NCBI GenBank assembly: GCA_017935645.1
Contig: JAGBHF010000064.1
Coordinates: 1 to 54,785, forward strand
Reading direction: 5' to 3'
From: Bacteroidaceae bacterium
GTDB lineage: Bacteria > Bacteroidota > Bacteroidia > Bacteroidales > Barnesiellaceae_A
DNA length: 54,785 nucleotides
Below, one piece after another: positions 28,575 to 38,738 of the stretch (the stretch's first letter is position 1; every line of letters starts with the position of its first letter). The position numbers were made by a program, and so were the translations under genes. The notes under the pieces are model-generated. The model saw only the letters and a list, made by a program, of their open reading frames with translations. It ran no database searches and was not told the origin of the DNA.

Positions 28575-30818
28575 ATGGAAAGTATCTATCTTTTATGTGT
28601 TGGCATATTATTTATTATTGCCATTTTTGACATTATGGCCGGCGTCAGTAACGATGCAGTCAACTTTCTCCAATCGGCCATTGGTTCTCGAACAGCATCA
28701 TTTCGCACCTTACTTGTTATTGCTGCAATAGGTATATTTATAGGTGCATCCATGTCGAATGGTATGATGGATATAGCGCGACACGGTATCTATCAGCCAC
28801 AGTATTTCTACTTCAACGAGATTATGGCCATACTATTGGCGGTAATGCTCACCGATGTTATTCTGCTCGATGTATTTAACTCCTTGGGATTGCCTACATC
28901 TACAACCGTGTCGATGGTATTTGAGTTGCTCGGTGGTACATTTGCCTTGGCTATAATTAAGGTTATGTCGTCCGATGGTGCTCTTACATTGGGGCAACTC
29001 ATCAACACCGATAAGGCTCTGTCGGTAATTACAGCCATATTTGTTTCGGTAGCGTTGGCATTTGTATGTGGTAGTATCGTACAGTTCTTTGCTCGCTTGC
29101 TGTTCCGCTACAATTATCACAAACAACTCAAGCGGTGGGGTGCATTGTTTAGTGGCTTTGCACTTACATGTATAGTGTATTTCATTATCTTCAAGGGATT
29201 GAAAGATTCGACTATCATGACAGCCGAGAATAAAGCATTTATCGAGAACAACACTATGGTACTACTCGGTGGATGTATGGGTGTGTTTACAATACTTATG
29301 GGTATCCTACAACTTTGCAAGGTAAATGTGCTGAAGATAGTGGTTTTAGCCGGAACATTTGCACTTGCATTGGCATTTGCCGGAAACGACTTAGTAAACT
29401 TTATCGGCGTTCCTTTGGCCGGATATTCGGCTTATAACGACTTTATAACAAATGGTAATGGTATGTCACCCGACTCGTTCCTGATGACTTCACTCACTGA
29501 ATCGGCCAATACCAATCCCATATTTTTGATTATTGCCGGTCTTATTATGGTAATCGTACTATTCACCTCTAATAAGGTACACCGAGTAGTACAAACCTCT
29601 ATTGCATTATCGCGTCAAAGTGCCGGAGAAGAGGGTTTTGGCACATCTCCATTGGCTCGTCAGCTGGTACGCACATCTATCAATATAGGTAATGCCATAT
29701 CAAAGATTACGCCACAACCTGTTAAGAATTATATCAATCGTCGCTTTGATATCAACGAAGCCATACTACCCGACGGAGCGGCCTACGACTTGGTTCGTGC
29801 CTCTATAAACCTTGTAGTAGCCAGCTTGCTCATAGCACTCGGTACATCACTCAAGCTCCCCCTCTCTACCACATACGTCACATTTATGGTAGCTATGGGT
29901 ACATCACTTGCCGACCGTGCCTGGGGCCGCGAAAGTGCAGTTTACCGCATTACCGGTGTCATATCGGTAATTGGAGGTTGGTTTGTAACAGCTGGAGTTG
30001 CCGCGTTTGCCTGCTTTATCGTTACTGTCATCTTACACTATGGTGGATTTGTCGCAATACTCATCCTCACAGCAATAGTAATATACCTTATCATCCACAA
30101 CCAAGTTTCGTTCAATAAGAAACAAAAGAAGATGAAAGAAAAAGAGTTGTTCGATGAGCAACTCCTCTCAAACAAAGATCCCAAACAGGCACTTCCGCTC
30201 TTGCGCCAACACACCAAGCAAGAGTATGCACAATTCTCGGCATGGTGTGCCGAGGCTTATGGTCGCGCCATAGAGGGATTCTTCGAAGATAAATCGAGTG
30301 CCCTGCGCAAGGCTCGACACAAGGTGAAAAATCAGCGCCAGGCTTTGCGCATATCGCACCGTGTCAGTGCCATAGCACTCACCAAGCTGCAAGAACACGA
30401 CTGGATAGAGAAAGGTTTACATCTACAACAAGGCAATAAGATTGTAATGGACATATATCATTCGATAAAGCGCCTTGTAGAATCGGCATTTGAACACATC
30501 GACAACAACTTTGAGCCCGTTGACGATGCTCAACGTAAAGAATTTAATGGCTTAGGTAATGAAATAATCACATTCCTCAACAAGTGCAGTGAGGCTATTG
30601 CCAACGATGTCAATGACTTCACAGAGTATGCCAATGAAGGTCGCAGCATCATACGTCGCATAACAGAAATTAGACACAATGAAATGAAGCATATCCGTGA
30701 TACCTCGGCATCAAAGAAGGTTGATTTGGTATATATCACACTCCTTCAGGAGTCACAAAACATCATTGCCTACAGCATACACTTGTTGAATATAAACGCT
30801 AAATTTCAACACAGCTAA
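28575..30818 (+). CDS. PiT family inorganic phosphate transporter with PhoU-like cytosolic tail
   Basis: 747 aa. The membrane part carries the two inverted PiT repeats: an N-terminal one (IAIFDIMAGVSNDAVNFLQSAIGSR, then GLPTSTTVSMVFELLGGTFALA) and a C-terminal one (ALAFAGNDLVNFIGVPLAGYSA, then SLKLPLSTTYVTFMVAMGTSLADRAWGRE). After a final TM at ~500-520, about 220 residues form a soluble helical domain (RKARHKVKNQRQALRISHRV, SAFEHIDNNFEPVDD) that looks like a PhoU/DUF47-type four-helix bundle. In other bacteria PiT and PhoU-like DUF47 are separate, often adjacent genes, so this is a fusion that may gate transport. Phosphate is the expected substrate. Confidence 0.92.
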   Translation: MESIYLLCVGILFIIAIFDIMAGVSNDAVNFLQSAIGSRTASFRTLLVIAAIGIFIGASMSNGMMDIARHGIYQPQYFYFNEIMAILLAVMLTDVILLDVFNSLGLPTSTTVSMVFELLGGTFALAIIKVMSSDGALTLGQLINTDKALSVITAIFVSVALAFVCGSIVQFFARLLFRYNYHKQLKRWGALFSGFALTCIVYFIIFKGLKDSTIMTAENKAFIENNTMVLLGGCMGVFTILMGILQLCKVNVLKIVVLAGTFALALAFAGNDLVNFIGVPLAGYSAYNDFITNGNGMSPDSFLMTSLTESANTNPIFLIIAGLIMVIVLFTSNKVHRVVQTSIALSRQSAGEEGFGTSPLARQLVRTSINIGNAISKITPQPVKNYINRRFDINEAILPDGAAYDLVRASINLVVASLLIALGTSLKLPLSTTYVTFMVAMGTSLADRAWGRESAVYRITGVISVIGGWFVTAGVAAFACFIVTVILHYGGFVAILILTAIVIYLIIHNQVSFNKKQKKMKEKELFDEQLLSNKDPKQALPLLRQHTKQEYAQFSAWCAEAYGRAIEGFFEDKSSALRKARHKVKNQRQALRISHRVSAIALTKLQEHDWIEKGLHLQQGNKIVMDIYHSIKRLVESAFEHIDNNFEPVDDAQRKEFNGLGNEIITFLNKCSEAIANDVNDFTEYANEGRSIIRRITEIRHNEMKHIRDTSASKKVDLVYITLLQESQNIIAYSIHLLNINAKFQHS

Positions 30819-30857
30819 ACGATAAGGTCAAGCAATTAAATAAAGGCTCAGATATCA

Positions 30858-30894
30858 GCCCCGAAAATAGGTGAAATATTCCTATTTTCGGGGC
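30858..30894 (+). terminator. Hairpin terminator after the PiT gene
   Basis: Perfect 14-bp stem GCCCCGAAAATAGG / CCTATTTTCGGGGC with a 9-base loop, 40 bases past the stop codon. The T tail is weak (TATTGTTTAT further on). Confidence 0.7.
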
Positions 30895-30952
30895 CGATGG
30901 TATTGTTTATATAAGCAAAAATATGTAAGTTTGTAAAGTGCAAATATAAAAA

Positions 30953-30960
30953 TATTTTTG
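30953..30960 (+). promoter_or_regulatory. -7 promoter element of the peptidoglycan-recycling operon
   Basis: TATTTTTG followed by CACC, 23 bases before the first gene. A mirrored box TATATTTG on the minus strand (plus 30941-30948) makes a 26-base near-palindrome (30938-30963). No other promoter is apparent before 41617, so it probably serves all seven genes. Confidence 0.65.
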
Positions 30961-30983
30961 CACCGATACAGATACATAAAACA

Positions 30984-33722
30984 ATGAAAACCAAAATATT
31001 ATATATATTAATCACACTACTTTCATTTTATCCTGTCTTAACACTTGCAGCTACCGACAAAAAAGTGGCGAGCAAAAGCATTGTCACACCTCTATCAACA
31101 GCACACACCTACAACAATGCACTACAAGGACGACATCTTGCCCTGTGGAACAGCCATGGCCGATATTATAACCAGATAGAGGGCGAATGGATATGGCAAC
31201 GCGCCCGATTGATGGGTATTGTCGAGGATATGCACACAACCGATTATGTGCTGTCATACCTTCTTCCTATGCTCGAAAATGCAGGTGCTATTGCTTTCCT
31301 GCCTCGTGAACGCGACCTCAACACCAACGAATATATTATTGATAATGACTTATGTAACGACTCTTATAGTGAGCATGGCGCATGGAAAAACGGTGCCAAG
31401 AAAGGATTTGCCCACACACAAGACGTATACGAAGGCTTTATCAACCCCTTTGAACAAGGTACTTACCGATGGTGCAAAAGCACAACCGGCCATAGCACAG
31501 CATCGATAACATGGCGCATACCCATAGAGCATAGTGGCACACACGCTGTATATGTATCGTATAGCAAAGTAAAAAATGGCGCAAGCGATGCGCGTTACAA
31601 AGTATACCATGCCGGTGGTGTGAGTGAATTTTCGGTCAATCAGACTATGGGTGGTGGCACATGGATATACTTGGGAACATTCGACTTTGAGGCCGATGGT
31701 GACAACCGAGTGGTATTATCCAACCAATCGAGCATAGCAGGTGAGTTTATCACTGCCGATGCGATTAAAGTGGGAGGAGGAATGGGTAATATTGCCCGCA
31801 AACCAATCTTAACACCCCGCAAGGCTACCAAAGAAGCATTGAAGAACCAAAAGAAAGAAGCCGCCAAGAAAAAGAAAAACAGAAAGAAAAAAGAGCCTAA
31901 AGCAGATATTGATGTAGCAACAATAAGTGGTATGCCACGCTACGCCGAAGCAGCACGTTACTGGATGCAATGGGCCGGAGTACCCGACACTATCTACTCC
32001 GATACCGGAGGCGATAACGACTATAGCGACGACACTCGTGGTCGTGCTTACTGGGTAAACTATTTGTGCGGTGGCTCATCGGTACTTCCCGATGAAAAGG
32101 GTCTTAATATCCCCATTGACTTGGCTTTTGCATTTCACTCAGATGCAGGCAATGTCCCCGCCGACTCTATTATAGGCTCTATGGGTATATACTATACCGG
32201 CAAAACCCGACGCACGAAGGCAAAACGATTTGCCAACGGTGTATCGCGCATAGAATCGGAGAAACTCAACGATTGTATCTACAACATGATACAAAAAGAT
32301 ATCAACCAAGCATTGCATAACGACTGGACTATGCGCAAGTGTCTCAACCGCCGATATGCCGAGGCTCGGTTGCACGACGTGCCTTGCATGCTGTTGGAGT
32401 CGATGTCGCATCAGAACTTTACCGACATGCGCTGGGGTCTTGACCCTCGATTTAAGTTCTCTATGAGTCGTGCTATATACAAGGGTATGCTTAAGTACCT
32501 ATCCAAACGTCACAAAGCCCCATACATTGTACAACCACTACCGGTAGACAACATGGCTATGCAATGGCAAGGTAACAACCAGGTACACATCAGTTGGCGA
32601 GCAGTAGCCGACACCCTTGAGACAACAGCAACTCCCACACACTACAAAGTATATACCCGCCGAGGCGACTATGGCTGGGATAATGGCGTAATTGTGAACA
32701 CCACACATTGCACCCTTGATATTGACAATGATATAGCCTACTCATTCTATGTAACAGCACTTAACGATGGCGGTGAGAGCTTCCCATCCGAGATAGTATC
32801 GGCCTACCGTTCAAGTACCTCACATGAGACGGTGATGATTGTCAACGCCTTCGACCGCATCAGTGCACCCATGGCATTTGCCGACACAGTATCCAACACA
32901 GCAGGATTCCTCTACGATATTGATGGCGGTGTACCTTACAAGCACACGGTTGCCTTCACCGGGTATCAATATAATTTCGATCGCGCATCGGAGTGGAAAG
33001 ATGACCTTATCGACCCCGGTTATGGTGCAAGCAACAGCGATTACGACGCACAACTCACAGCCGGCAATACATTCGACTATCCACACATACATGGCAAGGC
33101 TCTTGCTGCAATTGGCTACTCATACCTATCTACATCCGATGAGGCTGTAAATAATGGTACTACCCGACTCGGCAATTACCGCTATGTCGATGTGATATTG
33201 GGTAAAGAACGAGCAACAATGTTGGGAAATGACTCTTCGAGATATGATTTTGAAGCCTTACCACTATCATTTACCACTGCACTTGAGCAATATTGCCTCG
33301 GCGGTGGCAACCTGCTTATCAGCGGTGCATATATAGGACAAGACGCCTACGAGGGTGCAATGTCATCGACCCATGCGCGCGACTTTATCACCAATATACT
33401 GCATTGCGAGTGGATTTCGAGTCGTAGCGCACACAATGATGCATCGATAGAGTGTGTTACTCCCGAATACAATATGCCCACACTACAATGGAATAGCAAA
33501 CCCAATCCACATTGTTATGCCGTAGAGCAAACAGAAATACTCTATCCGGCCGACGAGCAGGCCGTTACCTTCCTGAAATATGCCAACGGCGATGGAGCTG
33601 CCATTGCCTGCATGGGTGACGGATACCGTTGTTGTACATTGGGTTTCCCTATTGAAGTAATAGATAATAATAAGGCAAGAGAAGAACTCTTCCGATTGAT
33701 TTTTGATTTCTTACAACCCTAA
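30984..33722 (+). CDS. Secreted N-acetylmuramoyl-L-alanine amidase-like protein split by a golvesin-like domain
   Basis: 912 aa, signal peptide [22 protein letters not shown]. The N-terminal part resembles the first half of an Amidase_3 fold with zinc-ligand candidates His58 (NSHGRYY) and Glu81 ([10 protein letters not shown]). A golvesin/Xly-type beta-sandwich is inserted at ~170-265 ([21 protein letters not shown]) with a Lys-rich linker (283-306). The amidase then resumes with His385 (FAFHSDAGN) and Glu472 ([11 protein letters not shown]). A fibronectin type III domain follows (~518-605), then a ~300-residue C-terminal domain with a possible flavodoxin-like or glutamine-amidotransferase-like fold ([18 protein letters not shown]). 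Predicted to cut peptide stems from peptidoglycan in the periplasm or at the surface. Such proteins are often labelled 'xanthan lyase', which the ligands seen here do not support. First gene of the recycling operon. Confidence 0.82.
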   Translation: MKTKILYILITLLSFYPVLTLAATDKKVASKSIVTPLSTAHTYNNALQGRHLALWNSHGRYYNQIEGEWIWQRARLMGIVEDMHTTDYVLSYLLPMLENAGAIAFLPRERDLNTNEYIIDNDLCNDSYSEHGAWKNGAKKGFAHTQDVYEGFINPFEQGTYRWCKSTTGHSTASITWRIPIEHSGTHAVYVSYSKVKNGASDARYKVYHAGGVSEFSVNQTMGGGTWIYLGTFDFEADGDNRVVLSNQSSIAGEFITADAIKVGGGMGNIARKPILTPRKATKEALKNQKKEAAKKKKNRKKKEPKADIDVATISGMPRYAEAARYWMQWAGVPDTIYSDTGGDNDYSDDTRGRAYWVNYLCGGSSVLPDEKGLNIPIDLAFAFHSDAGNVPADSIIGSMGIYYTGKTRRTKAKRFANGVSRIESEKLNDCIYNMIQKDINQALHNDWTMRKCLNRRYAEARLHDVPCMLLESMSHQNFTDMRWGLDPRFKFSMSRAIYKGMLKYLSKRHKAPYIVQPLPVDNMAMQWQGNNQVHISWRAVADTLETTATPTHYKVYTRRGDYGWDNGVIVNTTHCTLDIDNDIAYSFYVTALNDGGESFPSEIVSAYRSSTSHETVMIVNAFDRISAPMAFADTVSNTAGFLYDIDGGVPYKHTVAFTGYQYNFDRASEWKDDLIDPGYGASNSDYDAQLTAGNTFDYPHIHGKALAAIGYSYLSTSDEAVNNGTTRLGNYRYVDVILGKERATMLGNDSSRYDFEALPLSFTTALEQYCLGGGNLLISGAYIGQDAYEGAMSSTHARDFITNILHCEWISSRSAHNDASIECVTPEYNMPTLQWNSKPNPHCYAVEQTEILYPADEQAVTFLKYANGDGAAIACMGDGYRCCTLGFPIEVIDNNKAREELFRLIFDFLQP

Positions 33723-33735
33723 ATACATGCCACCG

Positions 33736-36132
33736 ATGAAACATAATGTAACGTGCTTCATAGCTTATAACGGAATAGACGAATATGCCGAGCAAACCAT
33801 CAAAACCTTGCGGAATGCCGGTGCGGAACACTTCGTCTTGCTATGCACAACATTTCTAAATACCAAGCTTACCGAGCAATATCGCACAATCGAATCATTC
33901 ACTCTGCAAACCAATGAGATGATGAATCTTATTGTAACAGAGTGTAAAACGCCCTACCTACTCATCTACGACAAATATACACCACTCGATGTTAACAACC
34001 AAGCGTTGAAGAGAATGGTGCAAGTAGCCGAGGACACACAGGCCGGTATGGTATACAGCGACTATTACGAGCTATGCGATGAGAAGCGACTGCCCCACCC
34101 TGTTATTGACTATCAAGCCGGCAGTGTACGCAATGACTTTGACTTCGGAAGCCTGACACTATACCGCACCGACGTATTCAATCAGGCTACAATCGAGGAG
34201 GTTATGCAACGCAACTTTCAATACGCCGGACTCTACTCAATGCGATTGAGTATCAGTCGTGTGGCTCCCATTGTACACATTGCCGAGTATCTCTACACCG
34301 AAATAGAAGAAGATAAACGCGCCGGTGGTGTAAAACAGTTTGATTATGTCGACCCTCGCAATCGCAGTGTGCAGGTAGAGATGGAGGATGCTTTTACATA
34401 TCATCTTTACAAGATAGGCGCACTGGGGCATGAATATCAACTCAAAGATGTAAAAGCGAGTGACAAGGACTTTCCTTGCACAGCTTCGGTAATAATACCT
34501 GTGTACAATCGAATGCGCACCATAGGCGATGCTATAGAATCGGCACTCAATCAGCGCACCGATTTCGACTATAATGTAATAGTCGTAGACAACCACTCGA
34601 CCGACGGTACAACCGAAATGATAGCCTCTTATGCACACAACAAGCGACTTGTTCACCTTATCCCCGAACGACACGACTTGGGCATAGGTGGTTGCTGGCA
34701 ACGAGCCATTGACGACAGTCGTTGCGGTCGTTATGCCATACAACTCGACAGCGACGACATCTACAGCGGTGAAAATACGTTGCAACAGATTGTCGACTGC
34801 TTCCGCAAAGAGAAGTGCGCCATGGTAATAGGCAGCTACGACCTCACAGACTTCAACCTCAACCCCATACCTCCGGGTCTGATTGACCACAAGGAGTGGA
34901 CCGACAACAATGGTCGCAATAACGCACTACGCATCAATGGCTTGGGTGCACCGCGTGCATTTGAAACATGTGTATTACGCGAGATAGGAATACCCAATGT
35001 AAGCTATGGCGAAGATTATGCCTTGGGCTTGCGCATATCGCGCAATTATCGCATAGGTCGCATATATACCTCGTTGTACCATTGTCGCCGTTGGGAAGGT
35101 AACTCCGATGCAGCACTACCCATCGAGCGTATTAACCGCAACAATTACTACAAAGACCAGCTGCGCACAATCGAGTTACAAGCTCGTATAGCACTCAACA
35201 ACAATCTTAACGAGCTGTATAAGTTGCGTAGCGAACAATTGAAAACGTGGGAGTTGGCACGAGTCAATTACGAACAACTCGATACTACCGAAGTTCGAGA
35301 TATGGAGTGTTGTGGAACAAAAAGTCTCGTACAACACAATCCGCAACGTATTCATTCGGTTACAGCATCGGCAACTCAACGACATGAAGCAGGATGTTTT
35401 CTTTGTAATGAGAATCTTCCACAAGAACAATTGCGTAAGCCCATTCTCGACGGTAAGTATCAAATATTGGTCAACCCCTATCCTATCTTCAAGCATCACT
35501 ACACCATTCCGTCACTCACACACACTCCTCAAAGTATCGATGCACGCATAATCGACATGCTCAAGATTGCCAAGGATTATGCTCCATACACAATATTCTA
35601 CAACGGTGCACATTGCGGTGCTTCCGCTCCCATGCACATGCACTTTCAGATGGTCGAAGGTGGTCTTATGCCCATCGAAGATGAATGGAGAGAGTGTGAA
35701 GAGAGAGTGCTAAATGATACAATGTTCGACAGCAAGTTGTCACTGCTCATAGGACTACACCGTCCTATATTTCTCATCACGTCGTATGATGAATATGGGG
35801 CAAAGGGATTGTTTGATGAGTTGTATAAGGTATTGCCGGCACAACCCGACAACGAACCCATGATAAACGTTATAGCCCGATATGAACACTCGCAATGGAT
35901 AATATTGGTATTTCCCCGTGCCAAACATCGCCCCGACTGCTACTATGCTACCGACGACAGTCAATGCCTCATAAGCCCTGCATCGGTAGAGATGGGTGGA
36001 CTCTTTATCACTCCGCGACAAGAGGACTATGAGAAAATCACTTCTCAAAAAATCTTGGATATATACCGAGAGATTACACCTTCAAGCGATGAAATAGAAA
36101 ATATAGCCCAACAATTATATAAGACCCTATAA
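33736..36132 (+). CDS. Family 2 glycosyltransferase fused to a DUF4922 (GalT/HIT-like) domain
   Basis: 798 aa, no signal peptide or TM helix, so cytosolic. Residues 1-240 look like a degenerate GT-A domain ([32 protein letters not shown]). Residues ~248-480 are a GT2 catalytic domain ([34 protein letters not shown] at 336-341 with the metal-binding DxD, and [17 protein letters not shown]). Residues ~520-798 are DUF4922: CFLC at 554-557, [17 protein letters not shown], and HMHFQ at 634-638 preceded by HCGASAP. HxHxQ is the catalytic signature of the GalT branch of the HIT superfamily, which transfers nucleotides to or from sugar phosphates. No product is known. ATG 33736 is chosen; ATG 33727 is possible. 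The stop shares a base with the next start. Confidence 0.82.
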   Translation: MKHNVTCFIAYNGIDEYAEQTIKTLRNAGAEHFVLLCTTFLNTKLTEQYRTIESFTLQTNEMMNLIVTECKTPYLLIYDKYTPLDVNNQALKRMVQVAEDTQAGMVYSDYYELCDEKRLPHPVIDYQAGSVRNDFDFGSLTLYRTDVFNQATIEEVMQRNFQYAGLYSMRLSISRVAPIVHIAEYLYTEIEEDKRAGGVKQFDYVDPRNRSVQVEMEDAFTYHLYKIGALGHEYQLKDVKASDKDFPCTASVIIPVYNRMRTIGDAIESALNQRTDFDYNVIVVDNHSTDGTTEMIASYAHNKRLVHLIPERHDLGIGGCWQRAIDDSRCGRYAIQLDSDDIYSGENTLQQIVDCFRKEKCAMVIGSYDLTDFNLNPIPPGLIDHKEWTDNNGRNNALRINGLGAPRAFETCVLREIGIPNVSYGEDYALGLRISRNYRIGRIYTSLYHCRRWEGNSDAALPIERINRNNYYKDQLRTIELQARIALNNNLNELYKLRSEQLKTWELARVNYEQLDTTEVRDMECCGTKSLVQHNPQRIHSVTASATQRHEAGCFLCNENLPQEQLRKPILDGKYQILVNPYPIFKHHYTIPSLTHTPQSIDARIIDMLKIAKDYAPYTIFYNGAHCGASAPMHMHFQMVEGGLMPIEDEWRECEERVLNDTMFDSKLSLLIGLHRPIFLITSYDEYGAKGLFDELYKVLPAQPDNEPMINVIARYEHSQWIILVFPRAKHRPDCYYATDDSQCLISPASVEMGGLFITPRQEDYEKITSQKILDIYREITPSSDEIENIAQQLYKTL

Positions 36133-37445
36133 TGAAACAACCTCATATACATGTAGGCATCATGGCCGATACTCGCATCATCATTGTATTTGATGGTGTG
36201 TACAACTGCAATGGGAAACAAGTAGAGGGCGAGCAACTCTTTGCACGCACTGCCAACGGCATTGCTTGGCAGGGCTCTACTTACGATACCCTCACTTTTA
36301 CTCCCGATGATGAAGAGAAAGCGTCATTTCTGCTTCAAGACGTCACGATAGGTATAGGATTTCACTGGCAGCGACACGAAAATCAGCGATTTAGAGGTGG
36401 TGTGGAGCTTATTACCGAAGAGAAGAAGATACGTGTCATCAATCATGTAATGGTCGAAGAATACCTGCGCAGTGTGATATCGTCGGAGATGAAAGCCACC
36501 TCATCGTTGGAGCTACTCAAAGCCCACGCAGTCATTTCGCGCAGTTGGTTGCTGGCACAAATTGTGAAACGCAATGCTATTGAAGCAACAGCCACACCCT
36601 ATACCAGCGAAACGAATACCGATGAAGAACGTGTGAAATGGTATGACCGCGAAGAACATGACAACTACGATGTATGTGCCGACGATCACTGCCAACGTTA
36701 TCAAGGCATCACCCGCGCATCGACAGCTGCTGTTAATGAAGCGGTGGATGCTACATACGGACAAGTGCTATACTACGACAATCGCATTGCCGATGCACGA
36801 TTTTCGAAATGTTGTGGTGGCGCAACAGAATTGTTTGAAAACTGCTGGGAACCTTCGCCACATCCTTACTTGGTAGCTCAAATGGACTGTGCCGATGGCC
36901 AACTGCCCGACTTGCGCATCGAAGAAAATGCTCGTGAATGGATTATGTCGAAACAAGATACATTCTGTAATACCAACGACAAGAATATTCTATCGCAAGT
37001 GCTCAATGGATACGACCAAGAGACCTCGCAATTCTATCGTTGGCGCATAGAGTACGAACAAGACGACCTGTCGGTACTAATACGCCGTCGCTCGGGTATT
37101 GACTTTGGCACGATACAAGAGCTACAACCGGTCGAGCGAGGTACTTCGGGTCGCATCACCCGACTGCGCATAGTTGGCAGCAAACGCACACTCATTGTGG
37201 GCAAGGAGTTGGAGATACGTCGATGGCTGTCGGAAAGCCACTTATATAGCTCGGCATTTGTAGTCGAAAAACAACCTTACTACAACCAGTCGAAATTTAT
37301 CCTACATGGAGCCGGTTGGGGACATGGTGTAGGCTTATGTCAAATGGGTGCAGCCGTGATGGGAGCCAAAGGCTATCATTACGAAGAAATTCTGGCACAC
37401 TATTTCCGCAATACCGAGATACGCAATTTATATAATAAAGAGTAG
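36132..37445 (+). CDS. SpoIID/LytB domain protein without signal peptide
   Basis: 437 aa. SpoIID enzymes are lytic transglycosylases that cut glycan strands bare of stem peptides. Seen: VNHVMVEEYLRSVISSEMKATSSLELLKAHAVISRSWLLAQI (the core with its catalytic Glu candidate in SSEM), YYDNRIADARFSKCCGGATE, and the C-terminal GAGWGHGVGLCQMGA. The N-terminus [20 protein letters not shown] is a beta strand, with neither signal peptide nor TM helix, so the protein is predicted to stay in the cytosol, unlike SpoIID of spore formers. It overlaps the upstream glycosyltransferase gene by 1 base and precedes ampG by 6 bases. Confidence 0.88.
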   Translation: MKQPHIHVGIMADTRIIIVFDGVYNCNGKQVEGEQLFARTANGIAWQGSTYDTLTFTPDDEEKASFLLQDVTIGIGFHWQRHENQRFRGGVELITEEKKIRVINHVMVEEYLRSVISSEMKATSSLELLKAHAVISRSWLLAQIVKRNAIEATATPYTSETNTDEERVKWYDREEHDNYDVCADDHCQRYQGITRASTAAVNEAVDATYGQVLYYDNRIADARFSKCCGGATELFENCWEPSPHPYLVAQMDCADGQLPDLRIEENAREWIMSKQDTFCNTNDKNILSQVLNGYDQETSQFYRWRIEYEQDDLSVLIRRRSGIDFGTIQELQPVERGTSGRITRLRIVGSKRTLIVGKELEIRRWLSESHLYSSAFVVEKQPYYNQSKFILHGAGWGHGVGLCQMGAAVMGAKGYHYEEILAHYFRNTEIRNLYNKE

Positions 37446-37451
37446 AATAAA

Positions 37452-38738
37452 ATGAAAAACACCCCCACACAACGCTCTCCTTGGAGTTGGGTTCCCTCTC
37501 TGTACTTTGCCGAAGGTTTGCCCTACGTTATTGTCATGACAGTCTCGGTGATTATGTACAAGAACTTCAATCTATCCAATACCGAGATTGCCTTCTATAC
37601 CGGTTGGCTCTATCTGCCATGGGTTATCAAGCCTTTATGGAGCCCGTTTGTTGACCTTTTTAAGACCAAACGTTGGTGGATAACCACCATGCAAATGCTT
37701 GTGGGCATTGGATTTGCCGCCATTGCCTTTACATTGAATATGCCCTATATGATAGAGCTATCGTTGGCTTTCTTTTGGCTCATGGCATTTTCATCGGCTA
37801 CACACGACATTGCTGCCGATGGATTTTATCTGTTAGCCGTTCCGGATAAAGACGAACAGGCTCTCTTTGTAGGCATACGCAGCACATTCTACCGCATATC
37901 GACCATTGCCGGACAAGGTTTGCTTGTACTATTGGCAGGCTATCTTATCGACTGTAATGTGGGTATAGCCACTGCTTGGACTATTACATTTGCTGTAATG
38001 GCAGTGATATTTATTGCACTGTTTCTATATCACCGCATCATCCTGCCACGCCCCGACAGCGACCACGCTACAAGCGACGACACATCGGCAAAGGCTATAC
38101 TGAAAGGGTTCGTCAATACATTCACCACATTTTTCAAGAAGCCTTATGCACTCAGTTCTATCATCTTCATGCTATTTTATCGCCTTCCCGAGGCATTACT
38201 TGTGAAGATGACAAGCCCATTCTTGCTTGACTCGGTCGAACAAGGTGGAATGGGAATGACGACGTTGCAAGTAGGTATGGCTACCGGTACAGTGGGTGTA
38301 ATAGGTCTTACCATCGGCGGCATCTTGGGCGGTGTATGTGCATCGCACGGAGGTCTTAAACGGTGGTTATGGCCTATGGTCGTAGCCATCAGTCTGCCCA
38401 ACATCGTATATGTTATCATGGCCTACACACATCCGGCTCTGTGGGTGGTCAATGCGCTGATATTCATTGAGCAATTTGGCTATGGATTTGGCTTTACAGC
38501 TTATATGCTATTCCTCATACACTATGCCGAGGGTGAGAGTACAACTGCACACTACGCACTATGTACGGCATTCATGGCAATGGGCATGATGATACCGGGC
38601 ATGGTAGCCGGATGGTTGCAAGAGCTACTGGGTTATCAACACTTTTTCATACTCATCTGCATACTCTGTCTTGTTACCGTAGGGGTATGTTGCTTTATAA
38701 AACTTGACAAACCTGCTAAAATTAATAGTCATGAATAA
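37452..38738 (+). CDS. AmpG-like muropeptide permease (MFS)
   Basis: 428 aa, about 12 TM helices, major facilitator superfamily. The opening SPWSWVPSLYFAEGLPYVIVMTVSVIMYKNFNLS, LPWVIKPLWSPFVDLFKTKRWW, and SATHDIAADGFYLLAVPDKDEQ match AmpG permeases, which import GlcNAc-anhydroMurNAc peptides from the periplasm. Context supports this: cell-wall hydrolases on both sides and an amino-sugar kinase downstream. The exact substrate (disaccharide, monosaccharide or peptide-bearing) is inference. Its last 8 bases overlap the next start. Confidence 0.9.
   Translation: MKNTPTQRSPWSWVPSLYFAEGLPYVIVMTVSVIMYKNFNLSNTEIAFYTGWLYLPWVIKPLWSPFVDLFKTKRWWITTMQMLVGIGFAAIAFTLNMPYMIELSLAFFWLMAFSSATHDIAADGFYLLAVPDKDEQALFVGIRSTFYRISTIAGQGLLVLLAGYLIDCNVGIATAWTITFAVMAVIFIALFLYHRIILPRPDSDHATSDDTSAKAILKGFVNTFTTFFKKPYALSSIIFMLFYRLPEALLVKMTSPFLLDSVEQGGMGMTTLQVGMATGTVGVIGLTIGGILGGVCASHGGLKRWLWPMVVAISLPNIVYVIMAYTHPALWVVNALIFIEQFGYGFGFTAYMLFLIHYAEGESTTAHYALCTAFMAMGMMIPGMVAGWLQELLGYQHFFILICILCLVTVGVCCFIKLDKPAKINSHE

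Noticed and set aside
34237..34890. 217-aa open frame antisense to the glycosyltransferase
   Set aside because: Shadow frame inside the GT2 domain; no motif or upstream signals.
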